Below are positions 39,501-46,922 of a stretch of DNA of 64,000 bases, one piece after another; position 1 is the first letter of the stretch; each line of letters begins with the position of its first letter. The translations under genes and the position numbers were made by a program. The stretch comes from Teredinibacter haidensis (GTDB taxonomy: Bacteria; Pseudomonadota; Gammaproteobacteria; Pseudomonadales; Cellvibrionaceae), in contig NZ_CP060084.1 of the NCBI RefSeq assembly GCF_014211975.1, positions 620,001-684,000 on the forward strand, given 5' to 3'. Under the pieces are notes generated by a model. That model ran no database searches. It worked only from the letters and a program-made list of their open reading frames with translations, and was not told where the DNA came from.

Positions 39501-42500
39501 ACTGTGGGTGGCGGTAATACTGCGTCGTGGGAAAATGCTGGAGTTACGCTTTACGGCTTTAACTCAGGAACAGTATTCGAGCGCGAAGGTGTGCTGAACT
39601 TAGGGGCGGCAAACCGTACGGACGATATCACCTATAGTGATGGCAACGGATTAGGTTTGAACTCCCGTGGTGGTGGCGATGATCGAACTGAGATTGATGG
39701 TAGCGAAGCTATTGCGTTAGAGCTGAATGAGAATGCGCTTACTGCGACCTTTACCCTGGGCGACGTTCAGAATAACGATGGAGGGAGATGGTATGCCTAT
39801 GATGAAGGCATGAACGAGGTGGATACTGCAAATTTCTCTGGCGGCACAACCGAAGTCAGTATCAACCCGGGAGCGCCCTTTAGGTACGTTGTTTTTACCA
39901 CCAACGACAACAATGATGACTACAATATTTTCAGTGCAACTTACACACCCGATGTGCATCCTACAGAAAGTTTCACCTACACCATTGAAGATTCTGATGG
40001 CGACCAAAGTAGTGCTGATTTAACGCTTCGACATGATCCAGTGCCGGTTGCTATTAGCGATAACAACACCGCTTATGAATCTGCACTGTTTAATGGAACC
40101 GAATTTGGTTCGCAATCACCTGTTTCATCAGGCAATTTATTGGATAACGACGAAGGCCTTAATAGCGATTCTTCCATCCAGGAAGTTGTGTTTGGTGCAG
40201 AAACTTACACGCCGGATGGAGCCGGAGTGATTACCGTTACCTCAACCTTAAGCCAGGGCCAATTGGTTGTTTACACTCAGGATGATCTGGTGAACGGCAT
40301 TCGAGCAGGTGATTACCAATACACTATTCTTGAAAACAATCTTGCTGGTGATGTTTCAAACGAGGTATTCAGCTACACCTTGGATGATGGATCCAATCGA
40401 TCTTCCGCCGATTTAACCATCAATTTCGTCGATGATGCGCCGGTGGGCGGCGATATAGAAACCACTATTCGAGCCTCTAGTGAAGTCGACACCTATAACC
40501 TTGTTGTTGTGCTGGATAGGTCGGGCAGTATGGGCTGGGACGTGAATGGTAATGGTAGTGGAAATTACGGTTTCGACCCCACCCAGGTACGCATCGATAT
40601 CGCGCGTGACGCGCTTAGTCAGCTGTTCAACTCATACGACGATGTTGGCAATGTGAATATCCAAATTGTTGATTTCTCTACTGATGTGACGAACTCAGAC
40701 TGGTACAACGATAATATCAATGGTGCGATGGATTACTTAAGTGCCATAAACCCTGCAGGTGGCACGCGATATAGTACGGCGCTCAACGGCGTAATGGAGG
40801 GTTTTAATCCGCCAGAGGGCAGTAAAACTCTGGTTTACTTTATTTCCGATGGAGAGCCCACCTGGGGCTATGGGGTCGATGCTACGTTACAGTCCAGCTG
40901 GGAAACCTTTCTTGATAATAGCAATGTCGATATTTCCTTTGGTATCGGGGTTGGTAATGTATCGGTTGACTCACTTGAGCCGATTGCGTACCCAAATCTG
41001 GATAGTAATGGCAACGGCACTGACGATTATGCTATCCAGGTGGCTAATGCCAATGATCTTGCCGACACTTTGTTGGCGACACTGGATTCCGGTGTGGTTA
41101 GCGGATCTATTTCCATACTCGAGGGGGATGGATCCAGTGGGTTCTTCGTGGGTGCCGATGGTGGTTATATCAATAGTGTTGTTGTAGATGAGGTGACCTA
41201 TACCTATATCCCCGGCGTGTTGGAAAACATTGCTATTACAACGGCTCTCGGCGGTACACTTTCTGTGGATTTCCTCACTGGCGCTTACAATTATCGCGTA
41301 GAAGTTGATAGTGCCATTATGGGAGAGCACGAAGTCTTCACCATCACGGCTGTAGACGGTGACGGTGACAGCCTTACGGCCGATCTCACCATTAATCTGG
41401 AATACAGCCCTGCTCTGGATGCAAACCGCGATACGATAATCAGTAATCGCCAGGACGGTACATTCACGGTTTCCGATGCGGCCTTGTTACATAACGATAT
41501 GGTGACCGAAAGAGGTTCCGTTACCTTTGTTGGAAATGCTTTAAACGGCTTAATTTCCGGGCCTGGGCCGAGCACCTCCAGCTTCGCAGGGCTAACACTC
41601 AGTGAAGACGATTTCGGTACTGTTGCCTACGCAGAAAATGAACCCACCGAAGATTCCGATGTGAGACCGTTGAACAATAGCAGTGCAACGGCTGTCGATT
41701 TTACCGATCGCTCTCTGTTCGGCAGCGATGGCAGTGCACTGGCGGGACTTAGTGTAGAGGGCTACAGCTATAGCGCAGCTTACTACGGTAGTCTCTCAAG
41801 AGATGAATCAGCGGACGAAGACTGGTTACAGCTTCGTTTGGCCGAGGGAGAAAACATCTGGTTCGATATAGATAACGCGGGTATTGCGGTGCAAATGGCG
41901 GTGTACGACGGAGATGGATTCTTTATCCAAAACATTGATAATGACGGCCAGCCTTGGGGAGGGTTTGTCGCAAGCAGCAGTGGAGATTATTACGTGCAAA
42001 TCACTACTACTGATACAGGCTCCGGGAATTATGAGCTGTATATGGCCATTAATAACGATAATGCGAATTACGATAATGTAGATGCGAGCTTCGAATATAC
42101 AGTGACTGATGGTGCTTTGTCAGACTCAAGTTTTGCTGACGTAAGTTTTGTCAGCGGTGTGACGATTACAGGCAGCGAAAGTGACGAGATACTTATCGGT
42201 AGTGACGATGCAGATACAATAATCGGGGAAGCCGGTAAAGATGCACTCGCCGGAGGCGCCGGAGGTGATACCTTGGATGGCGGTGATGGTGCAGATCTTA
42301 TCGTCGGTGGAGCCGGTGATGACTTCTTGACGGGTGGGCTGGGAGCCGATGTATTCGCTTGGGAATTAGCGGATGGCGCTACTATGGGAGTACCTGCGCA
42401 TGATCAGATTACTGATTTTGATAATTCGAGTACTGGGGATGCGCTCGATTTACGCGATCTATTAATTGACGAAACAGAGTCCTCCTTAACGGAACACCTT

Positions 42501-42695
42501 TACGTCGAAATCCAGGGGGGCAATACTATTATCCATGTTAGTTCCAGTGGCGGATTCGACAATGGAATCTACAATAGTGCGATGGAAGACCAAAGCATAG
42601 AGCTTAGCGGTGTTGATCTTGTAAGTGCTTTTGGTGGTGATCAAAGTGCAATTATTCAAGATTTAATCGGTCGAGGAAAACTCATCACAGAATAG
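27519..42695 (+). CDS. lapA: Giant LapA-type RTX adhesin with retention module
   Basis: 5058 residues; AGGATC lies 6 bases before the ATG. Residues 1-125 are the LapA retention module, ending in the LapG target TAAGGG (Thr108-Ala-Ala-Gly111). About residues 170-850 hold seven diverged Ig-like modules of the pattern VxEGxxITYTATLD...NGxxITIxAG...GGNFE. Residues 850-3297 are 24 protein-identical 102-residue copies of the same module, and four diverged copies follow. Then come VCBS/cadherin-like domains, and a von Willebrand A domain (about 4325-4515) with a complete MIDAS: DRSGSMG at 4333, GGTRYS and SDGEP. A PPC-like domain is at about 4710-4860, and RTX nonapeptides start at about 4885 (GGAGGDTLDGGDGADLIVGG). 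The type I secretion signal lies at the end. It would be held at the cell surface through its N-terminus and mediate attachment. Confidence 0.93.
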   Translation: MNPIATVVSVSGVNYAKNATGELRELKPGDVIYEDDIIITGSSGNVELALNDGNRIVVAEAGEVAITPDLLAYKGPVADENAIESDDVAAVLEALESGVDLSEVLEETAAGGGPADEGHGFVRLARIVELLPDIEINTETLVAPDIDDLDFSTADDTGVLFSSSNLSISAPAVVTEGELIRYTATVDNPTQSDMNVTLGNGLVIIIPAGETSGFAETTASDDVYLGGNSVSTVISDVSGGDLQNLNVSTTPVVTAINDDADITQVQVSATAIVSEGGDITYTVSVAQPTLEDMVVVLDNGLQVTIPSGQSTASVVGSAPNDVYAGNSQATATILGAQGGGFENLVVDTSPAVVAVEDVVDTTTLNLFSSESVVEGGTITYTAELDSPAASDLTVTLNNGGVISISAGSTSGTVEMQVEDDVYLGDNRFSSASIVGTTGGNFERLLVNSTTTEILDNDSNTNLVLTATESVIEGEPVTYLATLDNAAASDMTITLENGLVIVIPAGASSGSVTYTTTDDVYITENTVSTTIVSAEGGNFEALNVSADRVVTTVVNDSDATTLRLSASDVVTEGEEIVYTLTLDNPTNSDLVVSLDNGEIVTIAAGTSQASIATPTVNVGSVLVAITETSGGGFENLVIDTVPVVTQVNQVPQLSLIAEQTVAEGETITYTATLSEAIDTPLQVTLDTGLVITIAAGQTSGQASITADDDVYINGTTISASIASIAGDNLPAIHVNTSPFETAVVDDGDQTTLNLAGPASIIAGEDLTYSATLDNIAETDVTVELSNGQTISIAAGQASGSITLTSSDATYPSSSTETISISNVSGGNFEGVSIVGGEVVTSITEAPATNTVRLSADVSTLSEAGGVITYTATLESASQGTTTVETTLGTITIADGATEGQLAYTVAADEDVYVDAGSLSNVITGASDGNFEQLTYSDTALAISITDTLDETEVRLSADVSTLSEAGGVITYTATLESASQGTTTVETTLGTITIADGATEGQLAYTVAADEDVYVDAGSLSNVITGASDGNFEQLTYSDTALAISITDTLDETEVRLSADVSTLSEAGGVITYTATLESASQGTTTVETTLGTITIADGATEGQLAYTVAADEDVYVDAGSLSNVITGASDGNFEQLTYSDTALAISITDTLDETEVRLSADVSTLSEAGGVITYTATLESASQGTTTVETTLGTITIADGATEGQLAYTVAADEDVYVDAGSLSNVITGASDGNFEQLTYSDTALAISITDTLDETEVRLSADVSTLSEAGGVITYTATLESASQGTTTVETTLGTITIADGATEGQLAYTVAADEDVYVDAGSLSNVITGASDGNFEQLTYSDTALAISITDTLDETEVRLSADVSTLSEAGGVITYTATLESASQGTTTVETTLGTITIADGATEGQLAYTVAADEDVYVDAGSLSNVITGASDGNFEQLTYSDTALAISITDTLDETEVRLSADVSTLSEAGGVITYTATLESASQGTTTVETTLGTITIADGATEGQLAYTVAADEDVYVDAGSLSNVITGASDGNFEQLTYSDTALAISITDTLDETEVRLSADVSTLSEAGGVITYTATLESASQGTTTVETTLGTITIADGATEGQLAYTVAADEDVYVDAGSLSNVITGASDGNFEQLTYSDTALAISITDTLDETEVRLSADVSTLSEAGGVITYTATLESASQGTTTVETTLGTITIADGATEGQLAYTVAADEDVYVDAGSLSNVITGASDGNFEQLTYSDTALAISITDTLDETEVRLSADVSTLSEAGGVITYTATLESASQGTTTVETTLGTITIADGATEGQLAYTVAADEDVYVDAGSLSNVITGASDGNFEQLTYSDTALAISITDTLDETEVRLSADVSTLSEAGGVITYTATLESASQGTTTVETTLGTITIADGATEGQLAYTVAADEDVYVDAGSLSNVITGASDGNFEQLTYSDTALAISITDTLDETEVRLSADVSTLSEAGGVITYTATLESASQGTTTVETTLGTITIADGATEGQLAYTVAADEDVYVDAGSLSNVITGASDGNFEQLTYSDTALAISITDTLDETEVRLSADVSTLSEAGGVITYTATLESASQGTTTVETTLGTITIADGATEGQLAYTVAADEDVYVDAGSLSNVITGASDGNFEQLTYSDTALAISITDTLDETEVRLSADVSTLSEAGGVITYTATLESASQGTTTVETTLGTITIADGATEGQLAYTVAADEDVYVDAGSLSNVITGASDGNFEQLTYSDTALAISITDTLDETEVRLSADVSTLSEAGGVITYTATLESASQGTTTVETTLGTITIADGATEGQLAYTVAADEDVYVDAGSLSNVITGASDGNFEQLTYSDTALAISITDTLDETEVRLSADVSTLSEAGGVITYTATLESASQGTTTVETTLGTITIADGATEGQLAYTVAADEDVYVDAGSLSNVITGASDGNFEQLTYSDTALAISITDTLDETEVRLSADVSTLSEAGGVITYTATLESASQGTTTVETTLGTITIADGATEGQLAYTVAADEDVYVDAGSLSNVITGASDGNFEQLTYSDTALAISITDTLDETEVRLSADVSTLSEAGGVITYTATLESASQGTTTVETTLGTITIADGATEGQLAYTVAADEDVYVDAGSLSNVITGASDGNFEQLTYSDTALAISITDTLDETEVRLSADVSTLSEAGGVITYTATLESASQGTTTVETTLGTITIADGATEGQLAYTVAADEDVYVDAGSLSNVITGASDGNFEQLTYSDTALAISITDTLDETEVRLSADVSTLSEAGGVITYTATLESASQGTTTVETTLGTITIADGATEGQLAYTVAADEDVYVDAGSLSNVITGASDGNFEQLTYSDTALAISITDTLDETEVRLSADVSTLSEAGGVITYTATLESASQGTTTVETTLGTITIADGATEGQLAYTVAADEDVYVDAGSLSNVITGASDGNFEQLTYSDTALAISITDTLDETEVRLSADVSTLSEAGGVITYTATLESASQGTTTVETTLGTITIADGATEGQLAYTVAADEDVYVDAGSLSNVITGASDGNFEQLTYSDTALAISITDTLDETEVRLSADVSTLSEAGGVITYTATLESASQGTTTVETTLGTITIADGATEGQLAYTVAADEDVYVDAGSLSNVITGASDGNFEQLTYSDTALAISITDTLDETEVRLSADVSTLSEAGGVITYTATLESASQGTTTVETTLGTITIADGATEGQLAYTVAADEDVYVDAGSLSNVITGASDGNFEQLTYSDTALAISITDTLDETEVSLGATASISEAGGVITYTASVSHPTETEMTVNLTNGQSITIAVGDISGTVDMVIAADEDVYLDVDYISASIDSTSGGNFENVVIETTPASTIITDTLTITTVSLTASPSVVEGGEITYTASLTSESQTPVSVTLSNGETIIISAGNTAGTVTVNASDDEYLGGGNVSVNIIAASGGNFENLQIDPSAVSTVITDDSDITSLTLSATPNVTEGGVITYTATLDSVAVSPVTVTLTNGAVINIAAGSTAGELDIAASDDVYLGGDSVALAIVSATGGEFENLVPDTTLVTTLIADDTDITNIALTATESVNEGGMITYTATLDNPAATSTTVNLSNGAVITIAAGAITGTVDVVAGGGSSASVTVSGTSGGNFENLLVDNTPAATTIVDLPPQISVTAVDVTEESLFAGDVIATFVSSDPGGDSLSHQLLNNSDGYFVLVGNQVQLTQAGIDAINNDVLNLASLDITVEVTADAVSVGDSDTSNITRIDDAPATNTENYAAVEGSTLSVTAAAGVLVNDSDPEGSAISAIEFATDIAGSSSALVDGTNTVTTALGGTVTLFSDGSFDYVAPVSLDHSLAGTLPDSFAYRASDGAQSSAWTAVTIDVSDTAPIAADDNDSVGFGETASGNVISGIGGDGSGADALASDASQVISVEFNGDIYSGFDGSGDLVIDADYGTLTVNQNGSYSYASTQSLPLVTVGGGNTASWENAGVTLYGFNSGTVFEREGVLNLGAANRTDDITYSDGNGLGLNSRGGGDDRTEIDGSEAIALELNENALTATFTLGDVQNNDGGRWYAYDEGMNEVDTANFSGGTTEVSINPGAPFRYVVFTTNDNNDDYNIFSATYTPDVHPTESFTYTIEDSDGDQSSADLTLRHDPVPVAISDNNTAYESALFNGTEFGSQSPVSSGNLLDNDEGLNSDSSIQEVVFGAETYTPDGAGVITVTSTLSQGQLVVYTQDDLVNGIRAGDYQYTILENNLAGDVSNEVFSYTLDDGSNRSSADLTINFVDDAPVGGDIETTIRASSEVDTYNLVVVLDRSGSMGWDVNGNGSGNYGFDPTQVRIDIARDALSQLFNSYDDVGNVNIQIVDFSTDVTNSDWYNDNINGAMDYLSAINPAGGTRYSTALNGVMEGFNPPEGSKTLVYFISDGEPTWGYGVDATLQSSWETFLDNSNVDISFGIGVGNVSVDSLEPIAYPNLDSNGNGTDDYAIQVANANDLADTLLATLDSGVVSGSISILEGDGSSGFFVGADGGYINSVVVDEVTYTYIPGVLENIAITTALGGTLSVDFLTGAYNYRVEVDSAIMGEHEVFTITAVDGDGDSLTADLTINLEYSPALDANRDTIISNRQDGTFTVSDAALLHNDMVTERGSVTFVGNALNGLISGPGPSTSSFAGLTLSEDDFGTVAYAENEPTEDSDVRPLNNSSATAVDFTDRSLFGSDGSALAGLSVEGYSYSAAYYGSLSRDESADEDWLQLRLAEGENIWFDIDNAGIAVQMAVYDGDGFFIQNIDNDGQPWGGFVASSSGDYYVQITTTDTGSGNYELYMAINNDNANYDNVDASFEYTVTDGALSDSSFADVSFVSGVTITGSESDEILIGSDDADTIIGEAGKDALAGGAGGDTLDGGDGADLIVGGAGDDFLTGGLGADVFAWELADGATMGVPAHDQITDFDNSSTGDALDLRDLLIDETESSLTEHLYVEIQGGNTIIHVSSSGGFDNGIYNSAMEDQSIELSGVDLVSAFGGDQSAIIQDLIGRGKLITE
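30066..37409 (+). repeat. 24 tandem 306-bp repeats inside lapA
   Basis: 7344 bases, exactly 24 units of 306 bases (102 codons) starting with GTGCGCCTGAGTGCCGACGT. All copies encode the same protein sequence. The only variation I noticed is four third-position changes: GTC/GTT in codon 7, ACG/ACA in codon 20, GAT/GAC before GTTTACGTG, and ACG/ACA in GACAC(G/A)CTC. Loss or gain of units keeps the frame. Confidence 0.95.
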
Positions 42696-42718
42696 TTTGA
42701 AAACCGGGAAGTATTAAT

Positions 42719-43048
42719 ATGCCGTTTGTAAAACGCAATAGTGAAGGTGATGTGATCGCAGTAAGCCAGGCACTTGAGGATGGCTTTTCGGAAAAGCTTG
42801 ATAAGGATGACCCTGCATTACAAAAATTTATAGTGGAGGTCGGAGAAAGCAGTGTAAGAATGGCGGAAACCGATCTGGATTTTGTTAGGGTGGTAGAAGA
42901 CTTGATTGATATTCTTGTATCAAAGAACTACATACTGTTCACAGATCTTCCAGAAAAAGCGCAGGAAAAAATGCGAAACCGTCGAGTCCTGCGCGGGAAG
43001 TTATCTACGTGCTTGGATTTGCTCTCGGATGATGAAGGCTATTTTTAG
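42719..43048 (+). CDS. Small conserved protein of Lap loci (often misnamed tryptophan synthase beta-like)
   Basis: 109 residues, 23 bases after lapA, with GGGAAG before the ATG. It starts MPFVKRNSEGDVIAVSQ. The core reads DLDFVRVVEDLIDILVSKNY then ILFTDLPEKAQEKMRNRR. This matches a short family found beside lapD/lapG in pseudomonads and annotated as tryptophan synthase subunit beta-like, though it has no relation to the enzyme's catalytic core. No signal peptide or membrane segment. Its 3' end overlaps that of lapD on the other strand by 4 bases. Position suggests a role in adhesin control or export, but nothing is proven. Confidence 0.7.
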   Translation: MPFVKRNSEGDVIAVSQALEDGFSEKLDKDDPALQKFIVEVGESSVRMAETDLDFVRVVEDLIDILVSKNYILFTDLPEKAQEKMRNRRVLRGKLSTCLDLLSDDEGYF

Positions 43049-44979
43049 CCTTCATCAGTTTCTTTTCTCAGCGAAAAGAAACTACCGGCTCCACCATCAA
43101 TACCCAATGTATTAAGAGCTTTCCATTCCTCACTACTGCAGACTCCCTCGGCTATTACCTGCAAGCCAATGGAGTGTAGAATCGTGCATAAGCCCCTCAA
43201 ATAAACCTGGTAGGCTGGGGTGTTGTGGATATCTTGAACAAAGGACTGATCGATTTTTACATAGTGCAAACCAAGGTCATGTACTTTGGCAATATGCTTG
43301 ATTTCCTGTCCTGAATGGTTAATGCCTATCTTGCAGTCTAATGAGGACAGTAACTGGCAAAAAGCGCGCAGCCCATCAATATTTTGAAAAACACCATGCT
43401 CAGGTATTTCGATATTTAAGTATTTAGATAGTTGCGAGTTTTGTTGAATAAGTTCTGAAATTTCTCCCATTAGCGCCGGGTGGGTCAGGGTGCTGGCAGA
43501 CAGATGGATGGCCAACGGCTTTGGGTTTTGTTTGAGTATGTCGATGGCCATTTCCACCACCATACGATCTAGCTGGGAGCTTAGCCCAAGCCTCGAGATA
43601 TGGGGCATAAATGCGGCGGCATCTAGATCGCTTCCATCCTCGTGTCGTAGTTGCAGTGGCGATTCCCAGTGTAGAAGCTTTTCTTGCACAGAATAAACGG
43701 GCAAAGCCTTCATACTAAAACGACGCTCAGCGAGTGCAGTTTTAAGATAGTTCAGCCAATCATGTTCGCCTATTTTTGATGATGTTGGCGCTTGGGAATC
43801 GATAAAAATATACGCAGGCGCTTCGTTTTGCGCTGCGTCCTGAAGCCCGTTGTCCAGTCGTGTGAGGACCTCACTCGTATTTTCTCCGGAATAATAAGCG
43901 GTACAAGAGCTTAATAGTATTACGTTGTTAAGTCCGCGATCACGACACACGCACAATAGCCTTTCACTAATGTCACGGCCGGCGCTTTCGGCTTTTGTAT
44001 CGCAAGCAGGAAGAATTACCAAAAAGTCTGATCCGTTTAGTCGTCCAGCTAAGCCCTGGCTTGACCTGCTTGCACAAGCCTCTTTTAATGTGTCACCAAA
44101 ATCCACCAGCAGGCTATCGATAGCCTGACGGCCCTCCTTCTGGTTTAAGTGGAATAAATCAACGATTCTAATAAGGATTAGAGCGCCATGAGCGTATTCG
44201 TTTTGTTTGTGTAAAAAAGACGTCAGTCGACCTAGCAAAGGTTCTCGATTATAAAGCCCACTCACTTCGTCTTTTTGAGTTCTCTTTATAAGTTTTTCCA
44301 GCTTGCCAGATTCGTCGTCCAACATTTTTTGAACATGCTTGGAAAGCTTGTTTAACGAGCGAATAACAGCTTTAAATTCCAGAGTGCGAGGCTCTTTAGT
44401 CGTTATAAAGCGTCGGTCGCCAATTGCAGCAGCTTGAGATACCGCTTGATGAAGTGGTTTCGTAAGCCAGCGGAGAAAAACGCTGCCTAGTACGCCAAAA
44501 ATAAGAGAAATAAGCGAAAAATAGTAAAAAAGTTGTTTTACATTGCTCCATAACTGTTTGTAAGCGAACCTTACATGGGAGCTTAAGGTTAAAACCCCAA
44601 CTTGCTGCCAGCCATTACTAATATTGGCTAGCCCGGGTTTAATATTTATTGGGAATAGGTTGATTAGCCAGCGAGGCGCTTCACTGTAGTCTCTATCATC
44701 AAATTGCACGGCAATGGTGTTTCCATCCGTGTCTATCAGGCTTATAAACTGATAGTGACCCAGATCGAACTGAGTATTAACCAATAACTCCATCGATAAT
44801 CTATCCTGCGTTGCCGTGGAGAGTGATAATGCCAATGCCGAGGCATTATCAATATTTTTATGGTAAAGCTGCTCTTCTAAATAATTTTTTGCAGAAACGC
44901 AGCTAAAGAAAAAACTCCCCAGAAAAGAGGTGATCATAAATAGAACAATAGAAAACCAAAGTTGTTTATATAAAGACAT
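43045..44979 (-). CDS. lapD: LapD, inner-membrane c-di-GMP receptor (degenerate GGDEF-EAL)
   Basis: 644 residues. A membrane helix at about 7-27 is followed by a periplasmic LapD/MoxY-type domain to about 150 (NYLEEQLYHKNIDNASALAL, FISLIDTDGNTIAVQFDDRD). A second helix and a HAMP segment (RWLTKPLHQAVSQAAAIGDR) follow. The GGDEF domain is degenerate (NGSDF in place of GGDEF). The EAL domain is degenerate too: WESPLQLR for EAL, EIPEHGVF for ELTE and NHSGQEI for the DDFG loop, though the fold marks VKIDQSFV and VIAEGV remain. LapD binds c-di-GMP and then sequesters LapG in the periplasm, sparing LapA from cleavage. It lies 19 bases after lapG, so they form an operon. Confidence 0.92.
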   Translation of the reverse strand: MSLYKQLWFSIVLFMITSFLGSFFFSCVSAKNYLEEQLYHKNIDNASALALSLSTATQDRLSMELLVNTQFDLGHYQFISLIDTDGNTIAVQFDDRDYSEAPRWLINLFPINIKPGLANISNGWQQVGVLTLSSHVRFAYKQLWSNVKQLFYYFSLISLIFGVLGSVFLRWLTKPLHQAVSQAAAIGDRRFITTKEPRTLEFKAVIRSLNKLSKHVQKMLDDESGKLEKLIKRTQKDEVSGLYNREPLLGRLTSFLHKQNEYAHGALILIRIVDLFHLNQKEGRQAIDSLLVDFGDTLKEACASRSSQGLAGRLNGSDFLVILPACDTKAESAGRDISERLLCVCRDRGLNNVILLSSCTAYYSGENTSEVLTRLDNGLQDAAQNEAPAYIFIDSQAPTSSKIGEHDWLNYLKTALAERRFSMKALPVYSVQEKLLHWESPLQLRHEDGSDLDAAAFMPHISRLGLSSQLDRMVVEMAIDILKQNPKPLAIHLSASTLTHPALMGEISELIQQNSQLSKYLNIEIPEHGVFQNIDGLRAFCQLLSSLDCKIGINHSGQEIKHIAKVHDLGLHYVKIDQSFVQDIHNTPAYQVYLRGLCTILHSIGLQVIAEGVCSSEEWKALNTLGIDGGAGSFFSLRKETDEG

Positions 44980-44998
44980 TGCAGGTAACTAGCTCCAA

Positions 44999-45664
44999 TT
45001 ATTGTATGCCTTCAAGTTGCATTCTAGTAAGCACATCGCGCCAGCGAGATAGACGTGTTTCGGGTTGCTTGCTCTTGGATTCAGTGCTGTTGCCAACCCA
45101 TAAGCCTTCACTGTTAAAACTGAATACAGGGGTTAAATCTGGTCGCCTAGAAGCTGGCATAATTTGTGTGCTGAGGTTATCCAAAATCAGAGGTTCAGCA
45201 TTGGGCTCGGCATAGTACGCCAAAACCATGTGTGCTTGTACTCGGCCGCTAACCAGCCTAGCTTTAACATACACTAGCCGGAGTTTTTCGATAGGAATCC
45301 CTAGTTTGATGAGACTTATATATTTTGCAATACTAAAATCTTCGCAATCGCCCTGCAATGTTCCCATTGTTTCGAGAGGCGTCGCCCAATAGTCCTTCTT
45401 TCCCCAAATCACTGCATCATCGCCGAAGCGCACACGTTGATTAAAGAAATCGTTAGCCAGAATGAGCTTTTCCGTTTCCTTATTTGCGTCGCTATTTTCT
45501 AGAAGATTGCGCCAATCGACTATCGTTTGCTTTGCATTATTGCCATAGCGTTGCTCAGCGAGAACTATTAATTTATCCCAATAGGGCTCGCCATTGCCAA
45601 ACCATGCAATGCTCAAAAGTAAAACAATACAATACCACTGGATAGAGTTACGCCGACTGATCAC
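44999..45664 (-). CDS. lapG: LapG, periplasmic cysteine protease releasing LapA
   Basis: 221 residues with an N-terminal signal or membrane anchor (WYCIVLLLSIAWFGNGEP). It is a bacterial transglutaminase-like cysteine protease: TLQGDCEDFSIAKY holds the catalytic Cys107, VQAHMVLAYY holds His145 and PLILDNLS holds Asp162. DDAVIWGKKDYWATPLETMG is the usual preceding segment. LapG cuts the TAAG motif of LapA, releasing the adhesin when c-di-GMP is low. In known LapG proteins Ca2+ is needed, via acidic residues near the Cys; here Asp106, Glu108 and Asp109 flank it. It is encoded upstream of lapD on the same strand. Confidence 0.92.
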   Translation of the reverse strand: MISRRNSIQWYCIVLLLSIAWFGNGEPYWDKLIVLAEQRYGNNAKQTIVDWRNLLENSDANKETEKLILANDFFNQRVRFGDDAVIWGKKDYWATPLETMGTLQGDCEDFSIAKYISLIKLGIPIEKLRLVYVKARLVSGRVQAHMVLAYYAEPNAEPLILDNLSTQIMPASRRPDLTPVFSFNSEGLWVGNSTESKSKQPETRLSRWRDVLTRMQLEGIQ

Positions 45665-46652
45665 GCAACAGAGACACCTTTACATAGGCGACAAACACGA
45701 TATCGTTTTGTCGGCGATTTTTTGTAAGTATAGCTTCTCTGGGGGAGAGGGTAGCGAAACTTCCGTTATCTTCGGTAAGTGCCAGTTTTCGGCGTCGAGC
45801 ATATCCCATTATGAAGACCTTGATTTCTCTTTTAAAACGCAAATTAAGAGTTATCTATAGTCGACTCTAGACTAGCTAAGCGGGGCTTTAGGGGTTGTGG
45901 GGCAAACATCTGGAAGTACTGGATCAGCTTCGGGGCTTGTTAGTCTTCAACAGACTTCGCGTTGGCACTCTCCGAGGCGAAATACTGATACTGCTTGTTT
46001 GAATGGAGGGGAGTAAAGCCTTTTTCGAATCGCCTACACTCTACTGATTTCTGTGATTACATTAATTGTAACGGTACGCTTTCCTGTTTTCACCAAAAGG
46101 TGGCCTGAATGTGGCGCCCTGGTTTCAGCTTAAAAAACGAGCATCGAATAAACGGAAGAAGACAAACAACAAGCCCTTAGAGTAAATGAAGTTGATCGCA
46201 ACAGCTCGTATTCTAAATCTATGGTTCATAGCACACGCCGTATGTTCCCAAAGATGGTCATTCCGTAGAGAATGGACTGTTTTGTTTTCTATTCTCGTTA
46301 AATAACGCCGATAACAGCTCTACCCTTCGGTTAGCTACCGTTTTTAAGTGCTTATTTCGCTTTCTGTTGGTGAGCCAAACTGGGCCTGTAACTCGTCAAA
46401 CAATAGGTACGTTTTCGTTAACGTTTGTGCAAGTTGAGCAAGGTTTTTTTGGTAGAAATTTACGGTCATTTGAATAGTAGAGATACAGTAAAGCCGCTTG
46501 AACTTGCAGCCAAATAGGGGAAAAGACCTTTCCGCGTTAAGAACTGTACAGAAAAGACCCTATTAGAATTTGGAAGTGACTTCCTTCGGTGGCAAGCAAG
46601 TCAATCGCTAATGCGGTCGGAATATATTGATACTTGTATAGATTCGTGCTTT
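45665..46652. other. Intergenic region between lapG and the integron
   Basis: About 1 kb. The promoter of the lapG-lapD operon should lie near 45670-45760. No frame with coding character, no attC and no terminal inverted repeats were seen in 45860-46650. Confidence 0.45.
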
Positions 46653-46850
46653 TTATGCAGCACGCCAACGTTGTCTCGTTGGGGCGCGCTTGATTAAGTG
46701 CCAATTATAGCTCTGAGTTTTAGCCCATTCATCCGGTGAATATTGCTCTTTCAAAGGTGGATACTTGGTTTTTGGTCGACCGTATTTGAGCAAAGGGGAA
46801 ATGAATAAATCTCTGGTCAATTTCAGATATGTTCTGCCCGAATTCGACAC
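46653..46850 (-). CDS. Short hypothetical protein downstream of intI
   Basis: 65 residues (MSNSGRTYLKLTRDLFISPL then LKYGRPKTKYPPLKEQYSPD and EWAKTQSYNWHLIKRAPTRQ), very basic and free of hydrophobic segments. It lies 72 bases after the intI stop on the same strand. The composition looks protein-like, but there is no strong RBS and no family was recognised. It may be the tail of a decayed gene. Confidence 0.3.
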   Translation of the reverse strand: MSNSGRTYLKLTRDLFISPLLKYGRPKTKYPPLKEQYSPDEWAKTQSYNWHLIKRAPTRQRWRAA

Positions 46851-46922
46851 GCTACTTGGTAAGACCGACTTCGCCGTTAATGGCTGTAGCTCTTAGCAAA
46901 AAGTGCAACGTAGAATAAGATG

